A DNA stretch of 64,000 bases, taken from the NCBI GenBank assembly GCA_008638375.1, contig CM018046.1:730501-794500 (forward strand), in the 5' to 3' direction. A program made the translations under genes and the position numbers. Position 1 is the first letter of the stretch; each line of letters opens with the position of its first letter. Below the pieces are notes generated by a model. The model was not told where the DNA came from, did no database searches, and saw only the letters and a list, made by a program, of their open reading frames with translations. Below, piece after piece: positions 45,713-57,850 of the stretch. Source of the DNA: Nyssa sinensis (Eukaryota; Streptophyta; Magnoliopsida; Cornales; Nyssaceae).

Positions 45713-48007
45713 AAAATGATGATGTCATCTCATTATTATTGGACTTTGAGACCTACACAGTTTAAAAACTCAAAAACTTTTAGAGTTAAAATATTTATTC
45801 TTAAACTTTAAATTTTAGATACTTATTTTGAGAAAACATCCACTAATTAGTTCTATTTTCTATTTGTTTTTCTCTTCCTATCAGATAGGGAAAAAAAATT
45901 GTAATCCCTCCACTGAATTCTCTTTTGTTCTCTTCCTTTTCTACTGTTTCCACTCCACTTTCCCTTCACCAAATAAAAAGAAAATAACAGTTTTCTTGAC
46001 TTTTCCTATTTATAACCAAACTTTTTCATCTCCGTACTAAAAACATCATAGGAAATAGTCAGCAAGACCATATAAATATACTATTCTGAAACAGGACATA
46101 ACATCATCCACACTGTCAAGTAAATTTGTATATCATTGATGAAATTAATTCCATTTGGTAAATATTCTACCCAAAATATCTAATTAAAACAAGACTGTTT
46201 GACAAATTGTCCTTTGATTGCTAAAATTCTTTTAATTAGTAACTATTCTATATGGCGGGTCCTACTGAATAATTGAATTAAATTCTTTTGCATCAGGACC
46301 GTAAGCGTCGAGAGATGTTGACCGTTGCCGTGAGTTGTTTTGCTTTGGTGCAGTGATTGTGGCGGAGAATTATTCAAAGGCAAAAGATTGAGATTGACTC
46401 TTCTTTAAATGTAGTTGGACCCACGGAGGGAGGACGACTGGCTCCCTTGGATTTACTTGTCAACTTGTTAGACTTTTATAACAGGGGATATATATATATA
46501 TATCGTCAATCTCTTCTTTCGGTGCAATTTTTTCAAACTCAGTTCGATTAACGAAGTAAAAGAATGTTTAAATTACGAGTTATTGGTTCAATCCTGAAAT
46601 CAATTAAAATTAAATCATGGTATCATAATTATATAATCAATTAATTTAATAATATATATTATTAATATTTTAAATTTAAAAAATTATACAAAAATTACTA
46701 AAAATTATATAAAAAAATTTATAAAATATAAATTTTCTTAATATGTAAAACTTCAAGAAAAAAATGTAGTAGATATACTTTATTATAATATTAAAAGTTA
46801 AAACTTCATTGCCGTTTTTCCATAATCGCAAGGATCATAACAAAAATTATTTTAACATCTAATTCAAGTATAATCCAATAATTTAGTCTTCAACTACATG
46901 AAAAAAGAAGAAGATACAAACACTAATAATCATGCATAAAATAAAATAAAATAAAATATCACATTATACAAATATATAATACTGGAGTTTCAAACTTCAA
47001 GGGTTTAAAATTTTAAATACAATCCAAAATAAATTCAACCAAAGGCCAACTTAACTCAGCCAAAATTCAGCCAAAAAATTGTATGAAATTTGAGATTTAA
47101 AAATAGCAAAAAAAAAAAAAATTGCAGCCAAGAATTGGTTGAACCGGTTGACCCAGTACCGGTTCAACGGTCGGACTGTTCGGTTTTGAACTTAAAACGG
47201 GTTTATGAGTTAAACCGGATCGTTTTGTGGACCGGTCGACAGTTCAACTGGTTGAATTGACCAGTCCGGTCCAAGTTTTAAAACATTGTTTCGGTGTCAC
47301 CCTTTTATCCCTCGCTCCATTGCCCTTTTTGCACAAATGGTTATATACGGCCAAAATAATAATTCTCTTCTTTATTTTTATTTTATTTTTATTTTCATTT
47401 CTAGCCTTGATGAATGTGAGTAAAAATGAGAAATCATGACGACATTCCAATTTTTCAACTTAGAAAAATCACTTAGCACTTTAGTCTTCCTGCCTTATTG
47501 AAATTATTAATATTTTATTAACATGTGCAATCAACCAGTTAATTTTCTGAACCCAACAAAATTTCTTTTCTTTTTTTTTATTAATTTTTTTTCTAGTAAT
47601 ATGATAAAGACATTGTTATCACCTAACCGAATCTCAACCTTACAAGCTGTTTGGTAAGCAGGAGAAAGAAAAAAAAAAAGTTTTGCTTTCCTGTCATAGA
47701 GCCATAGAGGGAAGGGGAGGGGAGAAAGTAAGGAATAAAATAAATCACTTTCCTCAAAGTTTGTCATGTTCCTTTTGGCGACGGAATTAATTGGTTTTAC
47801 AGACGTTGAGAGGGACTAAAAGCTAGTAGAACCATGGCTAAAAACAAGATAATATATAGGAGTGGTTAATTTAAATTGTTATATGGAGTTTCAACTTTAG
47901 GGTCCAATGAATTGGCTAAAATTCCTTCGGGGAGACAAACAGAGGAAAGGAATATGGTTTTGGCGTGCAATTGTTAAATGGTTTGTACTGTGACAACTAA
48001 ACCATCT
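45713..48007. other. Intergenic DNA, transposon-like patches
   Basis: AT-rich sequence. A stretch at about 47130-47290 is dense in ACCGGTT/AACCGG words and resembles the end of a nonautonomous transposon, but no matching partner end was found. No gene recognised. Confidence 0.4.
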
Positions 48008-48295
48008 AGAATGTTATTCTTCCACTCCCCAATTGCAAATGGTCCATCACATATAGCTTCTTTAAGGACCACTTGTCAGATAAAAGAGATGCAGTAGTTG
48101 GGCAAAGATGCCAGAGGAAAATAGAATGTTATTCTTCCACTCCCCAGGTACAAATGCTCCATCACATCACTTGTCAGATAAAAGAGATGGAGTAGTAGGG
48201 CAAAGATGCCAGAGGAATATATAATGACTATTGAACATAAGAGATAGAGTAGTAGGCCAAAGATGCCAGAGGAATATATAATGACTATTGAGCAT
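48008..48295. repeat. Tandem repeat, about 115-bp units, 2.5 copies
   Basis: Copy 1 (48008-48122) and copy 2 (48123-48238) both start AGAATGTTATTCTTCCACTC and end with GCAAAGATGCCAGAGGAA plus a few bases. Copy 2 lacks about 20 bases in the middle but gains TATATAATGACTATTGA at its end. A partial third copy (48239-48295) repeats the second half, including that new end. Confidence 0.8.
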
Positions 48296-48601
48296 CACTA
48301 TCTGCAGCCTCCATTTTTTTCTGCACCAATGCTTTTTTAATATGCTTCTATCATTGCGTCTACTCATTGACAACATTGCCTTGCCTTGCCTCTTTTTTTA
48401 AGCTTTCTAATTGCATGTGTTTGTGTTTGTGTGTGAGAGATGCTAAACTGCAAAGGTTTCATGGACAATGTGTTTTTGGTTAGTTACGTTATCAAGTATG
48501 GAGTTCCTCCCCCCACTAGTTTCAAATTTGGAGGCGATGGGGAATAGAAAACCCACTTTCTAAGTGGCTAGAGCATTTTCCATCATTGTCACTTCACTGC
48601 T

Positions 48602-48639
<38 letters not shown>

Positions 48640-49089
48640 CCTCCCTTTTCCATTAAATCTACTCAATTACAATACAGAATCTAACCACACCAAAAAAAAA
48701 ATTCCATCTTTTGTTAGATAAGTCATTTTTTTTAATTAAATTTTACATTTCAAATGATGAGATAATAAATTATTAATAGTATTATATATATATATATATA
48801 TTGAATATTTTTCCTATAATCTTTTCCTATATTATTTAAGATAGACGTTTTGATATATTTAGTATTACTCTGTAAAAAAAAAAAAAAAACTTATATGAAA
48901 ACATCTCCATATTACTGTTATATTTATATGTTATTCTTTGGATGACCCTTTAAAACTAAATAAAAGCATAATACTTTAGGCCAAATCTTGAAGTTAAATT
49001 CAAACCAAATAGGATTCCAATTTAATTAAATTGCTTCTCAATTTTGCGCTACATTAAATTGTCAGGAAGAATTTTAAGTAATTTCTTTA
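48296..49089. other. Intergenic DNA with a (CT)n microsatellite
   Basis: A CT run occupies about 48607-48637. The rest is AT-rich with no coding features. Confidence 0.5.
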
Positions 49090-49640
49090 GAGTTAATTAC
49101 ACTAACTTCTTCTACAGTTTATGAAAATTATAAATATCTATCTTGATATTTTAAAAATGACATTAACCTATCATATTTTTATTAACAAACTACAAAGACT
49201 TCCTTTTCAACCCTTTTTTTTTTTTTTCTCTAAATTAGGCAAAAGTATCATTTTCATATTGGTTTTTTTTAGCATTTTTAAAATTTTGACCAAATTTTGT
49301 CAAACCCTTTTTTTCATTTTCAAATAAATATTAATTAAAATCTTTTTAATTAAAAAATATAAGTTAACTTATCTTAAATTTATTTATTTTTATATAAAAT
49401 GAAAAAAAAAAAACCCTTTAAAAAAGTTTAAAAAATGGTCAAAATCGAAGACAAGCAAATAAATAAATAAATAAAATGAGCACCTTAGTCATTTTGAAAA
49501 ACAAAAAACACTTGGAGAAGAGATTTTTGTTATTTTTTAATAAAAGTAAAAAAAACATCAATGTTATTTCAAAAACTTCATAAAAGGGTTTTATAGTTGT
49601 CAGAGAAATCTGAGATAAAGTAAGAGTAATTTTCCTTTTT
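49090..49640. repeat. Second, diverged member of the 28259-28782 foldback family
   Basis: It starts AGTTAATTACACTAACTTCT like the other copy and follows the same order of words: poly-T, TTTTGACCAA, TTTCAAATAAATATT, poly-A, TTTTGAAAAA, and a purine-rich end near 49596-49630. The right terminal inverted repeat is weak, and a target duplication was not found. Confidence 0.6.
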
Positions 49641-50663
49641 TATAAAGACCTAAAACTGAGTCTAAATTGGCTTCACCCGATTTGGGAGGTTATTTATAGG
49701 TGCAATGCTATTCCTCATTTTGCCTTCCAATTATTGGATTAGAAAAAAATGTATGTAATATAATTTATTAGATGTGGATTTGAATCACATTTTTAAAATT
49801 AAAGTATCGGCCAATTGGATCGAAATATATCTATATACACACACACACACATAACTCACGGGACTGATGAAAAGTGAGAAAATCAAAAGATGAATGTGAA
49901 CGTAAAAATGGTAGAAGATGTCACGTGGATATAGAGGTAGAAATAAATCAAAATGTGGATAGCCGGCCATAGCACGCAGCCAAGGGGGTAGTTGAAGACT
50001 TTGGGGGTTGGCTTTTATTTATTATTTAGAAATCAAGTCCTTCATGATCTCTAGAAGTATTTATTTAGCAAGAGAAGTAATCACAAAATGAAAGAGAAGG
50101 AAAAGACGATTTTGAAATAACCTAACTTCAACACAATACAAGTGGGTAAGAAACAGAAAGAGGATCTAGACTTCAATTTTGTCTTCATCCCAATGGGGGA
50201 GTTTATGGTTTTGTAGCACAGTCAGTGAGGAAAGAGAGAGACAACGAGGAAAAAAGGTTATAAGAGGGTTAGTTCTATCTCTAGTGGTAAGTTAGTATGG
50301 AAACAACTTTAGTATTAAGTTAGTATGAAAACTCTATGCATGCTTATTCTAGTCAATTTTTAACATATGGTTTATATTTAAAATTTAAATATCAACGTGA
50401 CATCATACAATTTCTTTTTTAATACAACCTTAGCATTAATTGGAGCTTTTTTTCCTATCACCCATGTCCCATGTGAAATTGTGGAAAGTGCATATATCAA
50501 AGAGAGCTAGGCTTATGAAGAGACCCCCATTTCTTGTGAAGACCAAAACCTATATGCTATCCTTGAAGAATCAAATCTACCTAATAGTGGGGGGGTTGCG
50601 ATAGCGTCATGAATGGCATGATTTCTGAGAAAGTCGACGCAATACCCACTACACAAAAAAAGA

Positions 50664-50709
<46 letters not shown>

Positions 50710-51705
50710 GTGCTTTTTCCTTTATAGTGGAATGGTGACACTGACAGCAACAATTAGCAACACAAGGCTAGGCCTCACACTTTGGCATCTAAAATAATTA
50801 TAATCTGAGGCTCACGGGGGGCCTAGCTTTGCTTCCATCTTTGCATGTGAATACCACTACTCTATACTTTTCATTTCAAATTTGTTGGTGGTGAGGTGAT
50901 CTTTCTTCTATATATATACTCCATTTTCTTTCTTCTTTCATTGTCATCCATCCATTTCGCTCCCCCCTATTTGATAAGATACCATGGAAGCCTACCCTTT
51001 GTCCAGTCTAAGATCATCAATAATATGCTCATTTTCATTTTTTGGGGTCATTTGAAGCAGACATTACCTAAATGCGTCCAATGCCATGTCATTTGCCAAT
51101 AAACTTTGTGGGCAGTCAAAACTATAGTGTTAATATATAATACAAGGATTTATATAGGTCTAATTATTTTTTTAAAAAATCTAAATTAGTAATGGACACA
51201 TGAAATTAATTCAATACCAGTTTAATTCACTGCGTTTGAATTGGTTCAAATGTTAAGAATCAATTGCATTTTTCTCGCTAGGTAATAAAAATTAACTTGA
51301 TGTTGTTGGAAAAATGAGTTTGGAGCATGAGTTTTTAACCAACTTTGAGCTAGAATAAAAGTAAGCTTCACACATTATTTGAGGTGGGCACACATAGAAA
51401 TATATTTTTCTGCATTAGTAAATTAAGAACATATATTGGGTTACTCAAAATCATTAAAGAGTGAATAAAAAATTGACTACAAATATTAACACTTGAACAT
51501 GATAACATGAGCTTGTAAAAAACTTGTATTCCCACATTAGTTGTGCATAAATCATTAAGTGAGTATATATAAAATTATCTTGAAGGAGAGTTTGAGCCCT
51601 AAGGGACACTTCATTTTCGTAGAAGGGAGAGGACCTAACCAATGGTGGATTCACCACACATTCACGCGTTAGTTTGTTGTATGTATATCTTTTTAGAGAA
51701 AATTT
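49641..51705. other. Intergenic DNA with a (GA)n microsatellite
   Basis: A GA run occupies about 50670-50702 and a short CA run lies near 49838-49850. No gene or transposon domain is recognised. Confidence 0.45.
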
Positions 51706-53438
51706 ATTTAATAATTTTTATTAAAACTTTTGTTCCAAAACGTTACCATATCTATTACCATTTTAACCAATTCGAAAAACGCTATAGTTTTGAGAAATAT
51801 TTTGAAATTTGACTAAGAGTCTTCTTTTTCATTGAACAGTTACGCCCATTCAGATTGGTGTATCTGTTTGCCATAAATAGAAGCTACCCAAAGCTTTGTG
51901 CTTGTACCAAAAAGTCACAAAGTGGTCTATAAAAATACCACTGCCCTCACATCATTGTTAACTTTATTCATAACACTCATGAGTTTGTATATTGAAAGAG
52001 AGTACAAACATAGTTTTTGGTTCGTTGTGCATACTAATTGAAGTGCTACATCAGTATGCATGACCATTATATCTTGAGAAACAGTCGTTGATTCAACTCG
52101 AAGCACCAATGCGAGGGGCAAATACTATGTTAAGGACTAGTTTGGAACTTGCAGTCCTAAATCCTATAGGATATTAAATATCCTACTCCTGTGTTTAGAA
52201 CTTGCAGGGATAAAATGTCCAGATATGCTATTATATTTAAATTCTATACTTAAATTGGTACAATTATTGATAAAAATAATAAAATCTTACGTGATATTAA
52301 ATTTGTATTCTTAATAATATTTTTTCCTAAATCCTAGAAAAATCAAATTTCTAAAACATATTTTTCCAAAATATATGCTTAAAATTTTTTAAAATAAAAA
52401 TTAAGAACAATAGAGAGATAAGAGAGGATTCAACAATTAAATATAATGATTTATTGTATATAAATATTAAAAATATTTTTGATATATTAAATAAAATATT
52501 ATTTAATCATTTTTATTAAAATTTTTGTTCCAAAACGTTACCATATCTATTACCATTTTAACCAAATCGAAAAACGCTATAGTTTTGAGAAATATTTTGA
52601 AATTTGACTAAGAGTCTTCTTTTTCACTGAGCAGTTATGCCCATTCAGATTGGTGTTTCTGTTTGCCATAAACAGAAGCTACCCAAAGCTTTGTGCTTGT
52701 ACCAAAACGTCACAAAGTGGTCCATAAAAATACCACCGCCCTCACATCATTTGTTAACTTTATTCATAACATTCATGAGTTTGCATATTGAAAGAGAAAG
52801 TACAAACACAGTTTTTGGTTCGTTATGCTTACTGATTGATCAGTGCTACATCAGTATGCATGACCATTATATCCTAAGAAACAGTCCCTGATTCAACTCG
52901 AAGCATCAATGCGAGGGCAAATACTATGTTAAGGACTAGCGTTAAACACTAGCTTTGGTCGATCATCTTTGTTTTGATTCTGCATGTTTTCTATAAGTTA
53001 ATATGTTTATGTTTTGTAGCTCTAATTTATAATTTTACTTAAGTTATAACAAAATTTGTTTCTATTCTGTGAACTTGGCCTCATTTGGGCGACCAGATAA
53101 AATGTTGGATCGGATAGAAAATAAAATCCTATATAGGATATTAAATATCCTATTCCTGTGTTTGGAACTTGCAGGGATAAAATGTCCGGATATGCTATTA
53201 TATTTAAATTCTATACTTAAATTGGTACAATTATTAATAAAAATAATAAAATCTTATGTGATATTAAATTTGTATTCTTAATAATACTTTTTCCTGAAAT
53301 CCTAGAAAAATCAAATTTCTAAAACATATTTTTCCAAAATATATGCTTAAAATTTTCAAAAATAAAAATTAAGAACAATAGAGATAAGAGAGTATTCAAC
53401 AATTAAATATAATGATTTGTTGTGTATAAATATTAATA
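51706..53438. repeat. Large tandem duplication, about 0.8 kb, second copy with a 0.2-kb insertion
   Basis: Copy 1 (about 51706-52487) and copy 2 (about 52501-53438) share long, nearly identical stretches, for example from CCAAAACGTTACCATATCTA through CATGACCATTATATC to CAACAATTAAATATAATGAT. Copy 2 carries about 170-200 extra bases after AAGGACTAG (about 52940-53130). The first half is offset by 795 bases and the second half by about 965. No protein family was recognised in either copy. Confidence 0.85.
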
Positions 53439-54640
53439 AAAAGGATTGCCAATGGATGTAAGAATAAAAAAAGAGTCGATAGTCATAAAATGTCATCAAC
53501 ATGGATGATAATATGTTATGAAAATTTATATAGGTAGTGTCAGTAGTGGTTGTTGAAAGTAATCTCCTCTCTCTTCTCTCGTTTTCTAGTCATAAGAAAA
53601 TGATTGGAGATTTTTTTTTTTATTTTACCGCTTATCCCATTGAGCATGGAATAAAAATAATACCACTACCATGGTGGGATTATTTTTATTCCACTCTAGT
53701 GGGATATAATTATAACTAATCCCATTTTAAGTAAATGTCCAAACATATGATAAGATATCCCTTATCCTATCTTACCCTTTTATCCCATCAAACAAACATG
53801 GTCTTAATTTATAAAACCAATGTTCTATTTTCTATATTTCTGTTTGCTGCAATTCTAATTTGTAAATATAGATTCTGTCAAAAAACAGTTTTTGTTTCTA
53901 GCTTGATTGAGATACTGTGAAGTAAAATTGCCTTTATTTTCTAACAGATGCTTTATCCATATCAAATACAAAGTCATCTCTCCATTTAGTCGAATATTGA
54001 TTTTTATTTTTTTGTCACCTGAAAGATGTATTATATAATTATTAATTATTATTTTACATACAATACACGGGTGTTATAAAAATATTTTTTAATATGTTAA
54101 ATAAATTTAGGTTAAAATTAAAGATTTCTAAATGAAATTGGATATTAAATTTTAAATATATATATATATATATATTTCTCTAAATAAAAATGTTTGAAAG
54201 TAATTTCAAACAAAATACAATTCTAATTAATAAAAACTTTCCCTCAATTAAAATAATTTGCAATACAAACTTATATACAGTCCAACTTATTAGTCCTTAA
54301 AATCAACATAAAAGAGGAGTTAAAATTGGATAATGATAGCATTAAGTAAAAACTAGCAACAAAAATAATAGAAAATAAAAATAATAACTTTATCAAATAA
54401 TAGGCCACCTACCGTGTATTAAAGATTTCAATTATATGTGTCAAAGAAAGTATAAGAAATAAGATTAAGATAAAGATAAAATTGGTAGGCATTTACTTGT
54501 GACAAACATTCGCACGGTGCACCAAATTAGTTCGCTAAATTAAATTAGTAGTTAGATTTGTTTTGGTGTGTTCTAGTTTTCGTCTTATACTATTATCTTT
54601 TACAATAGTGCTATTAAATTAGTAGGTAGGCTTGTTTTGT
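53439..54640. other. AT-rich noncoding DNA before gypsy remnants
   Basis: AT-rich sequence with a TA run near 54158-54173. No gene, RNA or clear transposon end is seen. Confidence 0.4.
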
Positions 54641-54689
54641 TTTGTTTTCTGACCCTCCCCAAAAGCTCTATACGAGATTGGGAATGATA

Positions 54690-57600
54690 TGGAGTGTTAG
54701 ATTCCACTCAAAATTATTTGACATAAAAAGCATGGATCAACAAGCTCAAAGTCTCTCAAAAAGGCTAAGAACCCCCTCTAGGACTATGTCAAGAGGTTTT
54801 GCAAGAGATCTTTGGACTCTTACGAACCCATAACAAATGAGATACTCGCAAAAGTGTGCATTAATGGGATAGCAACGAAGCTTAAAGTCCTCCTCATCAA
54901 CCACAACATGTCAACCTTTTCAAGATTGACTGTGGGCGTTCAGCAAATCACTGATCCCATCGGGGAAGCCATGCCTCAAACCAATCACCACAATCATCCC
55001 AAAAGAAGTGCTATGCAATGCCATTATGGCCTTTGCAAAAGAAGAAGAGCCTTCGAGATTTAGCAAAAAAATACGCAGAGGTGTCCCACCAGAGTTCCCT
55101 TCTGGGATGAATGAGGTACGGGGTGCTGCTCAAGCAATGGCTAGATGACGGACTACTAGAACAACCAACTCCCTAAAAGCCCCTAACCAACAAAGATAAC
55201 CACAGTCCCACTTACTGCGACTTACAATAGGCTACCAACCATTCTCTTATAAATTTTTGGATTGTAAGGAGATTCTTCCACAATTGCGAAGAATGAGCTC
55301 CAACTCCTCAGAAAGCTTGACATGAATGAAGATCACTTACCCTGAACACTAGGGCCAAACAATTGTTTAAATAGTCACCATCCACAACCAACATGAGTTG
55401 TTCCTTGAATGAGTTCAAGAAGTGTATGAAGTTCAGATGGTTCTCTGACCAAATGGCTTTCGAGGAATAGTCCAGGTTGGAGGCCACCAAAGAAATCCTC
55501 TAAATAGCAATGCAAAATTGGGAAACTTGTGTGGCCATTGATGGATCTCTACCACGAGCAATAAGAAAAGCTTACACCACCATCTCATTTACAAAATATG
55601 ATCTCTTTGTGCCCCATGCGCATAATAAGCCACTCTATGTCCCTATTCTGCTCAATAGACTAGAATTCTTGTGGGGATTCGTGGATAGTGGGCATCTATA
55701 AACATAATCTCATCAAAGGTATTTTTTGCAGCTAGACTCACCATGGAAGACCTATAAGGTCCTCTTATAGACATTACAAGGTTCGACTCATAAAGACAGA
55801 AAAGCTTAGGGTCGACCATCCTATACTTAGAAGTGGGGCCAATAAGGTGTCACATGAAATTTCACATGATTAAAGGCAAAAACATTTACCACGCCTTGTT
55901 TGGGGAAGGTCTAGATGCACAAATCTTATACAGTCTCATCCACATACCATCAATGTGCCAAAGTAATTCTCAATTGGAAAGTGGTAACCATCAATGGGAC
56001 TATACATCCATTCTCCCAAAAAGAAGCACACTACGTTAATTCAGTATATTTCACTAAATATACAGATGACAAAATCTCTTCTTCTTCAACCATTTATGCA
56101 ACACCAATTCCACGATGGAAGGATGCACGACAAAAACGTTTTCTCCCACCCATAGAGAAAAATAGGAAGGGCAAAGACCCCGAGCAACCTAGAGTTATGA
56201 ACATTCGCATGCCTAATAAAAAGATCATCTACTATTTATGACAGTTTGTGGGGTTATCCTTACTTAAATGCGATAACACCAATGAAGAATGTTGCGTGCC
56301 CGAATGCTTTCAAGATGAGCCCCAACCTCAACAACAGCTCCTCGGGGAAATCAATTTGAAAAATAACCCAAAAGCTCCATGACCAGTGTTCATATACAAG
56401 GAAATTCATGAAGAACAAAATAAATTTTTTCTTGAACCCCTTAAGGAGTTCTTAGATGTCTTCACTTGGTCTTACAATGAAATGCCAAGGGTGGACCCGA
56501 AAATCATTTCTCACAAGCTTAACACTATTCAAACATTGAACCTAGTCAAGCAAGCTCCACGAATCTATAATTTAGAGCTAGAACTTCAAACAAAGTCAAA
56601 AGTGGAGAAGCTCCTCAAAGCCAATTTCATCAAACCCATTTAACACTCGTTATAACTATCTAACATTGTTCTAGTAAAAAAGAAAAGTGGTTAGATTCAG
56701 GTATGCATTAACTTTAGGATCAACAATATAATGATTTCCCCTTACCTAATGTCGATACATTGATTGATGCCACCACAGGAAGCCCCGTGTTCTCTTTCAT
56801 GGACAGATTCAGTGGTAAGGATGGACCTGCATGACGCTAAAAAAATTATCTTTCGCACATTGATAGGTAACTCCTTCTACAGTGGCCTTGTCATTTGGTT
56901 TGAAGATTGTAAGTGCAACAGACCAAAGGGCCATGGCATACTTGTTCCACAACATGCTACACAAGAACTTGGGGTTCTATGTAGACGACATGGTGGCCAA
57001 ATCCACAATGGAAGAAAACCACATAAGAGACTTGAAGAAAGTATTCTAGGGATGCAGAAATTTCAATCTTCACCTCAATCCAATTAAATGTGCCATTGGG
57101 ATAACTAGTGAGGAAGTTCCTAGGATGTATTGTACACCTGCCACAGTATTGAAATTGATGTATCAAATATAGTTGGGATATAGAATATGCCAAGGCCAAA
57201 GACAGAAAATAAACTAAAAAAACTTCTTGAGAAAAGTTAATTACTTGAGGAGGTTTATCCCAACCCTTCAAAGATCACACAGATTTTCAGTTCCTTGCTA
57301 AAAGCAAAGGTGCCATTCTCATGCAAAAAGGAACACCAAGATTGCTTTGATAAAATCAAGCGAGTATTGACTTCTCTGCAAGTAATGATATCCTCGTAAA
57401 AGGATAAGCCACTAATTTTGTACCTCACCGTAACCACAGGGTCAATTGGAGTTGTACTTGCACAAGACGTTGGGGGACAAGAGCGCCCCGTTGACTATAT
57501 CAGCTACATAATTAGACATACGGAAACACGTTATTCTTAAGTAAAGCATTTCTACCTTGCATAGGTATTTTTTGCATAAAAATATAGACACTATTTCCTT

Positions 57601-57840
57601 GTTCATCCATAGATCTTGATAACAAAATTCGACCCAATTTGGTATCTTCTATGCCACACAGTTCTTTCAAGAGAAGTGTCAAAATAACTACTCTCACTAT
57701 CTGAATTCGAGGTCTAATGTGTCTCCTGCAAAACTCATCAAAAGTCAAGTACTCATAGACTTGCTTGCACAATCCCCAGATAGAGAATTTGAGTATCCTA
57801 CACATATTGCCAAGCTTATTAACTTTCATGAAAGTCAATC
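54690..57840 (+). mobile_element. Ty3/gypsy (Tat-like) gag-pol remnant
   Basis: Pieces occur in gypsy order. Gag is LDSYEPITNEILAKVCINGI near 54805-54870. The end of the protease domain, PSTYHQCAKV, is near 55930-55975, followed by INGTIHPFSQKEAHYVNSVY. Reverse transcriptase has FLDVFTWSYNEMPRVDPKII (56445 on), VEKLLKANFIKPI, VCINFR and MDLHDAKKIIF. Then come FYVDDMVAKS-like sequence near 56970, LNPIKCAIG near 57075 and an RNase H-like region to about 57530. The 'FAWSY.DMP' and 'PSTYHQC.K' signatures are those of the plant Tat/Athila branch. Stops and frameshifts are throughout, and LTRs were not located. Confidence 0.8.
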
Positions 57841-57850
57841 CCTAATTTTG

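Noticed and set aside
50745..50830. Possible miRNA-like hairpin with two GGCCTAGC/GCTAGGCC arms
   Set aside because: Only about 12 bases pair well; no match to a known miRNA.
51927..52121. 64-codon minus-strand ORF in the duplicated core
   Set aside because: The equivalent frame in the second copy is changed, with no family match; better explained as noncoding repeat.
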